Assembly: GCF_011038975.1 (NCBI RefSeq) | Contig: NZ_JAAKEC010000008.1 | Location: 1-64,000 of the forward strand | Source of the DNA: Adlercreutzia sp. ZJ176 | Lineage (GTDB): Bacteria > Actinomycetota > Coriobacteriia > Coriobacteriales > Eggerthellaceae | Direction of reading: 5' to 3' | Length of the DNA stretch: 64,000 bases | The notes under the pieces: model-generated | The model's input: only the letters and a program-made list of their open reading frames with translations | Told to the model about the DNA's origin: nothing | Database searches by the model: none | In this document: piece after piece, positions 1-6,608 of the stretch | How positions within the stretch are numbered: position 1 is the stretch's first letter | How the letters are laid out: each line of letters begins with the position of its first letter | Program-made: the position numbers and the translations under genes

Positions 1-271
1 CGCGCGCCGCCGGCTTGTCGCCCTCGCCCCCGCGCGCCGCGCCGGCGCCCGCGCCACCCGCGCCGCGCCCGCCGCGCCTCGAGGCGCCCTTGCGCGCGAT
101 CGGCGCCACCTCCACCAGGTCGCCGTCGAACGCGCCGTTCATGCAGGCGGCCGGGACGAAGTACTCTCCCTCCGCCGTCTGCACGAAGCCGAAGCCCCCG
201 GCGCGCGCCACGAGCACACCGCGGGGGTGGGAGCGCGGCGTGCGCCGCGTATGAGAGCGGGTGCGACCCAT
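1..271 (-). CDS. rnr: Ribonuclease R, N-terminal fragment cut by the window edge
   Basis: About 90 codons are visible from ATG at 271, preceded by a GGCGAGG ribosome-binding site. The peptide starts MGRTRSHTRR and then reads GVLVARAGGFGFVQTAEGEY, FVPAACMNGAFDGDLVEV. This is the cold-shock-like OB domain at the start of RNase R/VacB (a G-FGFV-FIP-M-A-GD-V pattern). RNase R is a processive 3'-5' exoribonuclease for structured RNA and takes part in trans-translation quality control. After the OB domain comes a Gly/Ala/Arg-rich stretch that runs off the window. The start lies 11 nt after the stop of the S41 protease, so it probably ends an ftsE-ftsX-protease-rnr operon. The catalytic RNB domain is not visible, so the call rests on the N-terminus and the context. 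Confidence 0.68.
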   Translation of the reverse strand, partial: MGRTRSHTRRTPRSHPRGVLVARAGGFGFVQTAEGEYFVPAACMNGAFDGDLVEVAPIARKGASRRGGRGAGGAGAGAARGGEGDKPAAR

Positions 272-282
272 GCGCCTCGCCG

Positions 283-1605
283 CTAGGCCAGCGGGACCAG
301 CGCGTCCAGCGCGTCGGCGGCGGAGCTCGCCACGTCGATGGCGACCAGGCGCTGCGTGTCGGAGTCGGGGTCGGAGCCCGGTCCCACCACCGTGCTCGGC
401 ACCACGCCGATGCCGTCGATGTCGTGCCCGAGCGGGGTGCGGTAGTAGGCCGCGGTGTAGCGCACGGCGCCGCCGAAGCTCAGCTCGCGCACCACCTGCA
501 CCGAGCCCTTGCCCAGGGTGGTCTCGCCCACCACGGTGGCGCGCTGGTTGTCCTGCAAAGCCGCCGCGAGGACCTCGGCCGCCGCCGAGGTGTAGCCGTT
601 GACGAGCACGACGAGGGGCGCCTGGGTCACGGTCACGCCCGAGGCGGTCTTGGTGGTGGTGCCCTCCACCGTCTGGATCTGCACGAGCACGCCGCTCTGC
701 ACGAACAGGCTGGCCACGTCGACCGCCTGCGTGAGGTAGCCGCCGGGGTTGTCGCGCAGGTCGAGCACGAAGGCGGCGGCGCCCTGCGACGTGAGGCTGC
801 TCACCGCGTTCTTCACCAAATCAGACGAGTTCTGCGTGAACTGGCGCAGGCGGATGTAGCCCACGTCTCCCGTAAGGCCCGTCGACAGGTTCGCCTCCTC
901 GAAGCGGCGGCACGTGAGCGTGGTGGTGAACTCGGAGCCCGTCTCGGCGTCGAGGCTGACGGGATGCATCCACGTGATGGTGACGCTGTCGCCGTCCTCG
1001 CGGGCCAGCGCGTTGACCACCTCGGTCATCGTCCACTCATGGCTGCTGTCGCCGTCGATGGCCTCCACGAAATCGCCCTGCACCACGCCCTTGGCCTCGG
1101 CCTCCGAGCCCTCGAACACGTCGACCACGTAGGCGCGCCCGTTGTAGTCGGAGAACAGAACGCCGATGCCCGCGTACGAGCGGTCGGCCGTCTCCTTGAT
1201 GTACTTGGCGTAGCGGTCGGGGTCGAAATAGGTGGCGTACGGGTCGTTCGTGGCCTTCATCAGGGCCGAGAGCATGCTGTTGGCGGCCGTCGACACGTCG
1301 TAGACGTCCAGGCTGTTCGCGTTGAGCAGATCCTCCACCTCGGACACGCGCATCGCGGCCGAGTCGTAGGTCGTCTTCTTCGTCGCGCTGCCCGCGCCTG
1401 CGGCGTCCTCTTCCTGCGAGAGCGGGAAGCCGAGCGAGGCCACGAACGCCGTCTGGCTGCGCACGAGGAAGCCCGCCGCGAAGGCGATCACCACCGCGAT
1501 GAACACGCAGAGCACGCGAGCGGCGCGCTTGCCGCGCATCCGCTCGCGTGAGGTGACCGACGCCTGCTTCTTGCGCCGCGCGTTATGTCGAGGAGACTCC
1601 CCCAT
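283..1605 (-). CDS. C-terminal processing serine protease, S41 family, with PDZ domain
   Basis: This 440-residue protein is a membrane-anchored protease of the CtpA/Prc type. A basic N-terminus is followed by one membrane helix at about residues 31-49. A PDZ domain spans roughly 135-215 and the S41 core about 240-400. The likely Ser/Lys dyad is Ser340 (NGYTSAAAEVL) and Lys366 (TLGKGSVQ). The LDLRDNPGG block at 281-289 is typical of the family. The protease domain should lie outside the membrane and trim or degrade envelope proteins. It begins 21 nt after ftsX. In Firmicutes and Actinobacteria, FtsEX is often followed by envelope hydrolases or proteases, so a shared role in cell-wall remodelling at division is likely. 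It ends with TAG. Confidence 0.92.
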   Translation of the reverse strand: MGESPRHNARRKKQASVTSRERMRGKRAARVLCVFIAVVIAFAAGFLVRSQTAFVASLGFPLSQEEDAAGAGSATKKTTYDSAAMRVSEVEDLLNANSLDVYDVSTAANSMLSALMKATNDPYATYFDPDRYAKYIKETADRSYAGIGVLFSDYNGRAYVVDVFEGSEAEAKGVVQGDFVEAIDGDSSHEWTMTEVVNALAREDGDSVTITWMHPVSLDAETGSEFTTTLTCRRFEEANLSTGLTGDVGYIRLRQFTQNSSDLVKNAVSSLTSQGAAAFVLDLRDNPGGYLTQAVDVASLFVQSGVLVQIQTVEGTTTKTASGVTVTQAPLVVLVNGYTSAAAEVLAAALQDNQRATVVGETTLGKGSVQVVRELSFGGAVRYTAAYYRTPLGHDIDGIGVVPSTVVGPGSDPDSDTQRLVAIDVASSAADALDALVPLA

Positions 1606-1626
1606 GCCTTCCGCCCGACGCGCCCG

Positions 1627-2541
1627 CTAGACCTTGAGGTAGCGGCGCATGGCGAGCGCCGAGCCGAACAAGCCGATGATCAGGCCCGCCACCACCAAAG
1701 CGGCGTAGATGAACAGGTACATGGTGCCCTCGATGTTGAAGTTGAGGAACATGAGCGCGCTCTGCAGCTGCGGGATGGCGAACATACGCAGAAGCTGGAT
1801 GGCGCCCACCGCGAGCAGCGAGCCGATGATGGCGTGCAGCGCGCCCTCCATGAGGAAGGGCCCGCGGATGAAGCCGTTCGACGCGCCCACGAGGCGCATG
1901 ATGGCGATCTCCTTGCGGCGCGCCAGGATGGCCAGGCGGATCGTGTTGTTGATGAACACGAGCGCGATGAAGATCAGAAGCACGATGAGCGCGGCGCCCA
2001 CGTAGCGCACGTAGTTCGTCAGCGTGAGCAGGCGCTTGGTGGTGGTCGACCCGTACTTGACGGAGTCAGCCACGTCAGCGGGGTCCTCGCAGATGCGGGT
2101 GTACGTCTCGTCCGCCACGATCGCGTTGGCCACGCCCTCGACCAGCTGCGCCTCGGTCAGCTCCACGTCGATGGAGGCCGGCAGCGGGTTCACGCCGTCG
2201 AGCTGGTCGATGATCTCGGGGTTCGAGGTCATCGAGTTGCGGAAGTTCTCGAGCGCCTGGTCCTTCGTGGTGAACGACACGCTCGCCACGCCCTCCATGT
2301 TGCGGATGTCGGCCATGACCTTGTCGATGTCGGCCTGGCTGGCATCGTCGGCCACGTAGGCCGTGATGGACACCTCGTCCTCAACCGAGGACAGCAAGCG
2401 GTCGATCATGACGCCGCCCACCAAGAACACGCCGATGATGAGCAGCGAGAGGAAGATCGTGACGATGGAGCCCAACGCGGTGGAGAGGTTGCGGGTAAAG
2501 CCCTGCAGGGACTCCTTGAAGAAATAGCCAATGCTAGACAT
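1627..2541 (-). CDS. ftsX: Cell division protein FtsX, membrane subunit of FtsEX
   Basis: This 304-residue integral membrane protein has the FtsX layout: a cytoplasmic N-terminus, a first helix at about 22-45, a large outside loop of about 120 residues, then three helices in the C-terminal third ending in a short basic tail. FtsX does not move a solute. With FtsE it passes ATP-driven conformational changes across the membrane to activate peptidoglycan hydrolases at the septum. The reading frame overlaps ftsE by 8 bp (ATGTCTAG), so the two are translationally coupled as in most bacteria. The length is normal and no substitution stands out. The stop codon is TAG. Confidence 0.95.
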   Translation of the reverse strand: MSSIGYFFKESLQGFTRNLSTALGSIVTIFLSLLIIGVFLVGGVMIDRLLSSVEDEVSITAYVADDASQADIDKVMADIRNMEGVASVSFTTKDQALENFRNSMTSNPEIIDQLDGVNPLPASIDVELTEAQLVEGVANAIVADETYTRICEDPADVADSVKYGSTTTKRLLTLTNYVRYVGAALIVLLIFIALVFINNTIRLAILARRKEIAIMRLVGASNGFIRGPFLMEGALHAIIGSLLAVGAIQLLRMFAIPQLQSALMFLNFNIEGTMYLFIYAALVVAGLIIGLFGSALAMRRYLKV

Positions 2542-3391
2542 CGAAGCCGTACACCCCCCTGTCCTGGTCGCGCGTGAGGTGCCCGCGGTCGAGCGCGATG
2601 ACGCGGCGACGCATGTTGTCCACCATCTCGCGGTCGTGCGTGGCGACCAGCACCGTGGTGCCCGTGCGGTTGATGCGCTCGAGCAGGTCCATAATGCCGC
2701 GCGAGGTCTGCGGGTCGAGGTTGCCCGTGGGCTCGTCGCAGATCAGAAGCGGTGGGCGGTTCACGATGGCGCGCGCGATGGACACGCGCTGCTGCTCACC
2801 GCCGGAGAGCTGGTCAGGCTTCTTGTTGAGCTTCTCCTGCAGGCCCACCAGGCGCAGGACCTCGGGGACCTGCGTCTTGATGACGTGGCGGCTCTTGCCG
2901 ATGACCTCGAGCGCGAAGGCCACGTTCTCGAACACCGTCTTGTTCGGCAGGAGCTTGAAGTCCTGGAACACGCAGCCGATGTTGCGGCGCAAATACGGCA
3001 CACGCCAGTTGCGCATGGTGGAGAGGTCCTCGTCAGCGACGAAGATGCGCCCCTCCGAGGGCTTGATCTCGCGCGTGAGCAGCTTGATGAAGGTCGACTT
3101 GCCCGACCCCGAGTGCCCCACGAGGAACAGAAACTCGCCCGCGAAGATCTGCAGGGAGATGTCCGAGAGAGCGGGCTTGTTGGGCTGGGCGGGATAGATC
3201 TTGGTCACGTGGTCGAAGGTGATGACAGGCGTGCCCATCTGGCCGGGTGTGTCATCAACCTCGAGCACGGGCAGTGCCTGCGATAACTGGGAGGTTATCT
3301 GAGCACGGCTTTGGGGTTGAGCTTGGCGCGCGTGGCCGGCATGGCGGCCGCGACGCGGCGTGAGCTCCCCCCGGCTCGTTTCATTCGTCAC
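2534..3391 (-). CDS. ftsE: Cell division ATP-binding protein FtsE, with N-terminal extension
   Basis: This 285-residue ABC ATPase has Walker A GHSGSGKS at 92-99, the signature LSGGEQQR at 195-202 and Walker [13 protein letters not shown] from 215. The core starts at residue 52 ([15 protein letters not shown]), and most FtsE proteins begin there. The GTG at 3391 is preceded by GGAG at a good distance, while the internal ATG at 3238 has no ribosome-binding site. I therefore keep a 51-residue polar, basic extension of unknown role. FtsE powers FtsX in regulating septal wall hydrolysis. Extended -10-like sequences (TGCATAAT, TGCTAGAAT) just upstream suggest its own promoter after the transketolase genes. 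Confidence 0.93.
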   Translation of the reverse strand: MTNETSRGELTPRRGRHAGHARQAQPQSRAQITSQLSQALPVLEVDDTPGQMGTPVITFDHVTKIYPAQPNKPALSDISLQIFAGEFLFLVGHSGSGKSTFIKLLTREIKPSEGRIFVADEDLSTMRNWRVPYLRRNIGCVFQDFKLLPNKTVFENVAFALEVIGKSRHVIKTQVPEVLRLVGLQEKLNKKPDQLSGGEQQRVSIARAIVNRPPLLICDEPTGNLDPQTSRGIMDLLERINRTGTTVLVATHDREMVDNMRRRVIALDRGHLTRDQDRGVYGFDV

Positions 3392-3449
3392 AGTTTGCTC
3401 CGTTCAAGTAGTCATTATGCACTGAGACGTACAAATTCTAGCAGACGCC

Positions 3450-4415
3450 CTATCGGGCCCTGACCGTCTTCACAGCTTCAACAATGGCAGCGGCATCAAG
3501 CTCGAAGTAGGCGAGCAGCTCCTCGAACTCGCCCGACTTGCCGAATCGGTCGCGCACGCCCACGAACTCGCAGGGCGCGGGGTGCTTGCGCGCCAGCAGC
3601 TCGGCCACGGCCGACCCGAGGCCGCCGATGACGGAGTGCTCCTCGGCGACCACGACGCGGCGTGTCTTGGCAACCGAGGCCAAGATGGTTCCCTCGTCGA
3701 GCGGCTTGACCGAGAACGCGTCGATGACCTCGGCCGACACGCCTTCTGCGGCGAGGGCCTCAGCGGCGGCAAGCGCCTCGCGGATCTCCACGCCGCACGC
3801 CACGATGGTGACGTCGGCCCCCTCGCGCAGCACGTAGGCGCGGCCGAGCTCGAGCTCCACGTCGTCGTCGTACACGCACGGCACGCTCGCGCGGCCCATG
3901 CGCACGTACACCGGGCCCGGCGTGGCGGCGGCGAGCTTGAGCGCCGCGCGCGCCGCGGCGTAGTCGGCGGGCACGAGCACGCGCATGCCAGGCAGCCCGC
4001 GCATGAGCGAGACGTCTTCGAGCATCTGGTGGCTGCCGCCGTCGGGGCCCACCGAGATGCCCGCGTGCGTGGGGGCGATCTTCACGTTGAGATTGGAGTA
4101 GCACACGGTGTTGCGGATCTGGTCGTAGGCGCGGCCCGTGCCGAACACGGCGAACGAGCCCGTGAAGGCGATGTTCCCCGTGAGGGACAGGCCCGCGGCC
4201 ACGTCGATCATGTTCTGCTCGGCGATGCCGCAGTTGAACAGGCGGTCGGCATGGCCCGCGTCAGCGAGCTTCTTGGTGGTGGTCGACCCGGAGAGGTCGG
4301 CGTCGACGGCGACGACGGGCACGCCCGCGTCGGCGAGCTCGGCGAGCGTCACGCCGAACGCCGCGCGCGTCGCCTTCTTCGTCTGGGCCTGTTCGGGGGT
4401 TGCAAGCTTAACCAC
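3450..4415 (-). CDS. Transketolase, C-terminal (pyrimidine-binding plus C-domain) subunit
   Basis: This 321-residue protein covers the second half of transketolase, as in the alpha-2-beta-2 two-gene form. It includes the TPP pyrimidine-binding region with GIAEQNMIDVAAGLSLTG and GPDGGSHQ, then a C-terminal domain. Together with the N-terminal subunit it moves two-carbon units between sugar phosphates in the non-oxidative pentose phosphate pathway. The start is GTG at 4415, with AGGAGGA about 7 nt upstream. The gap to the N-terminal subunit gene is only 12 nt, so the two are one operon. Split transketolases are common in Firmicutes, archaea and Coriobacteriia, so this is a normal arrangement and not a broken gene. 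Confidence 0.93.
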   Translation of the reverse strand: MVKLATPEQAQTKKATRAAFGVTLAELADAGVPVVAVDADLSGSTTTKKLADAGHADRLFNCGIAEQNMIDVAAGLSLTGNIAFTGSFAVFGTGRAYDQIRNTVCYSNLNVKIAPTHAGISVGPDGGSHQMLEDVSLMRGLPGMRVLVPADYAAARAALKLAAATPGPVYVRMGRASVPCVYDDDVELELGRAYVLREGADVTIVACGVEIREALAAAEALAAEGVSAEVIDAFSVKPLDEGTILASVAKTRRVVVAEEHSVIGGLGSAVAELLARKHPAPCEFVGVRDRFGKSGEFEELLAYFELDAAAIVEAVKTVRAR

Positions 4416-4427
4416 GATCGTCCTCCT

Positions 4428-5255
4428 CTATGCGCGCGCAGCTTGCAGGTCGGCAAGCGCGGTCTGAAGTTGCTCTGCGTTGGGGGCCTTGCCGTGCCAG
4501 CCGGCCTGGTTCTCCATGAACGACACGCCCTTGCCCTTGACGGTGTGCGCGATCACGGCGTGCGGGACGTCCCCGCCGGCGGCCTTGGCGGCGCCGAATA
4601 CCTCCACAAGCGCTTCCAGGTCATGCCCGTCGACGTGGGTGACCTCCCACCCGAAGGCGGCGAACTTGGCGCCGAGGTCCTCGGGACTGCACACGTCGGT
4701 GATCTTACCGTCGATCTGCAGGCCGTTGTTGTCGACGATGGCCACGAGGTTGCCGAGCTTGCGGTGCGCGGCGAACATGGCCGCCTCCCAGACCTGGCCC
4801 TCCTCGCACTCGCCGTCGCCCAAAAGCGCGAACACGCAGCCGGCCTCGCCGTCGAGCGCCAGGCCCGCCGCCGTGCCCGCCGCGATGGACAGGCCCTGGC
4901 CGAGCGACCCGGTGGACACCTCGACGCCGGGGACCATGCTCGAGTCGGGATGCCCCTGCAGGCGCGTGCCGAGCTTGCGCAGCGTGGCGAGCTCGTCGGT
5001 CGGGAAGTAGCCCGCGTGCGCGAGCGTGGCGTAGAGCGCGGGCGCGGCATGCCCCTTGGCGAGGAAGAACCAGTCGCGGCCGGCCATCTGGGGGTCGGCG
5101 GGGTCGTGCTCCATGACGCCGCCGAAGTACAGCGCCGTCAGGATGTCAGCGCACGAGAGCGAGCCTCCGGGGTGCCCGCTTCCCGCCTCGGCGATCATCG
5201 ACACGATGTCGATGCGGATGCCCCGCGCCTGAGATTCCAGTGAACGAGAGTCCAT
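4428..5255 (-). CDS. Transketolase, N-terminal (pyrophosphate-binding) subunit
   Basis: This 275-residue protein is the thiamine-pyrophosphate-binding half of a split transketolase. The motif begins GDGE at 146-149 and ends with Asn-Asn at 176-177, binding Mg2+ and the TPP diphosphate. Other family blocks are SGHPGGSLSCADIL near 26-39 and LAKGHAAPALY near 66-75. The ATG at 5255 has GGGAAGGA upstream. It is the first gene of the pair, and a weak promoter is visible in the 160 nt upstream. The partner subunit supplies the other face of the active site. Together they interconvert pentose, triose and hexose phosphates in the cytoplasm. Confidence 0.93.
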   Translation of the reverse strand: MDSRSLESQARGIRIDIVSMIAEAGSGHPGGSLSCADILTALYFGGVMEHDPADPQMAGRDWFFLAKGHAAPALYATLAHAGYFPTDELATLRKLGTRLQGHPDSSMVPGVEVSTGSLGQGLSIAAGTAAGLALDGEAGCVFALLGDGECEEGQVWEAAMFAAHRKLGNLVAIVDNNGLQIDGKITDVCSPEDLGAKFAAFGWEVTHVDGHDLEALVEVFGAAKAAGGDVPHAVIAHTVKGKGVSFMENQAGWHGKAPNAEQLQTALADLQAARA

Positions 5256-5285
5256 GCTGTTCCTTCCCTCATGAGAATGTCGCGC

Positions 5286-5316
5286 TTATATTATCATTAC
5301 TGCTATGGCTGTCGCA
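5286..5316 (-). promoter_or_regulatory. Weak candidate promoter of the transketolase pair
   Basis: On the minus strand TAATAT (5288-5293) is preceded at 17 bp by TGCGAC (5311-5316). The -10 is good and the -35 is poor. It overlaps the right end of the dispersed element at 5313-5366, so element and promoter may act together. Confidence 0.35.
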
Positions 5317-5366
5317 GGTCGGATCGTAACGTCAGCGAGAAGCTCTGACGTGTTTCAGATAGCCCC
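5313..5366 (-). repeat. Dispersed intergenic element, copy 1
   Basis: This 54-bp sequence shares four blocks in the same order and spacing with 25034-25086. On the plus strand the blocks are CGCAGGTCG, TCGTAA, GTCAGCGAG and AGATAGCCCC. On the minus strand it starts GGGGCTATCT and lies just downstream of prfB and upstream of transketolase. This copy can form a 7-bp hairpin (ACGTCAG/CTGACGT), which the other copy does not keep. No coding potential is seen. Confidence 0.6.
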
Positions 5367-5416
5367 GCCTTTGGGCCAAGCGGCCTTCGTGCCGCGCCGC
5401 GCCCGAAGGCGCCTCC

Positions 5417-6511
5417 CTACTGCGAGACGCGCCACTTGTGGAATCCGATGACGAACTCCTCCAGGTCGCCGCCGAGCACCGCGTCGACGTTGCCCGTCTC
5501 CACGCCGCTGCGCAGGTCCTTCACCATCTGGTAGGGGTAGAGCACGTAGTTGCGTATCTGGCTGCCGAACGAGTTGTCCATGCGCTCGCCGCGCAGCGCG
5601 TCGATCTCCTCCTGGCGCTTGCGCTCCTCGAGCTCGTAGAGCTTGGCGCGCAGCACGCGGAAGGCGGCCTCCTTGTTCTGGAGCTGGCTCTTCTCGTTCT
5701 GGCAGGTGACCACGATGCCCGTGGGCTCGTGCGTCAGGCGCACGGCCGAGTCGGTGGTGTTCACGCACTGCCCGCCCGGACCGCTCGAGCGGTACACGTC
5801 GACGCGCACGTCGGCGGGGTTGAGGTCCACCTCGATGTCGTCGGCGAGCACGGGAAGCACCTCGACGCCCGCGAAGGTGGTCTGGCGGCGCGCCTTCACG
5901 TCAGTCGGCGAGATGCGCACGAGGCGGTGCACGCCGATCTCGCTGCGCAGCATGCCGTAGGCGTAGCGCCCCTCGATCTGGATGGTGGCCTTGTCGAGCC
6001 CGATGCCCTCGCCGGGCACCACGTCGAGCGCGGTGACCTTCCAGCCCTTCGCGTCGGCGTAGCGCGTGTACATGCGCCAGAGCATCTCGGTCCAGTCCTG
6101 GGCCTCGAGGCCGCCCTGCCCGGGGTTCACCGTGAGGATGGCGTCGCCCTCGTCGAACTCGCCCGAGAACCACGAGGTGATCTCGAGCGCGGCGAGCTGC
6201 GCAGCGAGCGCGGCGGTCGCCTCGGCGTACTCGTCGGCGAACGCCTCGTCCTCGCTCGCCAGCTCGAGCGCCGCGCGGGCGTCCTCGAGGGTGGAGACGG
6301 CCTCGTCGTAGTCGTCGATGGTGGCGCGCAGGTTCGACGCGCGCTTCGACACCGCGCTCGCGCGCGCCGCGTCGTTCCAGAACGCCGGGTCGGACGCCTG
6401 CTCGTCGAGCTTTCTCAGCTCGGATGACTTGTCGTCGATGTGGAGGAAGGCGCGCGCGTCAGCCACGCGCGCCGCAAGCTCCTCGAGCTCCTTGTTCTCT
6501 TTCTCAGCCAT
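5417..6511 (-). CDS. prfB: Peptide chain release factor 2, with SPT instead of SPF at the stop-codon reading loop
   Basis: This 364-residue protein has normal RF2 length when started at ATG 6511. GGQ, which triggers peptidyl-tRNA hydrolysis, is at 246-248 (SSGPGGQC). Two features are odd. First, the tripeptide that reads UGA/UAA is normally Ser-Pro-Phe; here residues 201-203 read Ser-Pro-Thr (VRISPTDVKARRQTTFAG), from the clear codons TCG CCG ACT. Second, the in-frame UGA and +1 frameshift that autoregulate many prfB genes near codon 25 are absent; that region reads through as ARAFLHIDD. The gene itself ends in TAG, which is an RF1 codon. TGA is used by other genes here, so RF2 must work. Confidence 0.95.
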   Translation of the reverse strand: MAEKENKELEELAARVADARAFLHIDDKSSELRKLDEQASDPAFWNDAARASAVSKRASNLRATIDDYDEAVSTLEDARAALELASEDEAFADEYAEATAALAAQLAALEITSWFSGEFDEGDAILTVNPGQGGLEAQDWTEMLWRMYTRYADAKGWKVTALDVVPGEGIGLDKATIQIEGRYAYGMLRSEIGVHRLVRISPTDVKARRQTTFAGVEVLPVLADDIEVDLNPADVRVDVYRSSGPGGQCVNTTDSAVRLTHEPTGIVVTCQNEKSQLQNKEAAFRVLRAKLYELEERKRQEEIDALRGERMDNSFGSQIRNYVLYPYQMVKDLRSGVETGNVDAVLGGDLEEFVIGFHKWRVSQ

Positions 6512-6608
6512 GTCGTCTTTCTCGTATCGCCAAACTCCCAACCGCGGCAACCGGCACACCGCCGCGAAGCCGCCCGCCCCGCCGGGACGAACGTCTTTTG
6601 AGCGGGAC

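Noticed and set aside
3450-5255. Transketolase broken by a frameshift
   Set aside because: Each half has its own ribosome-binding site and start, and two-gene transketolase is a standard form.
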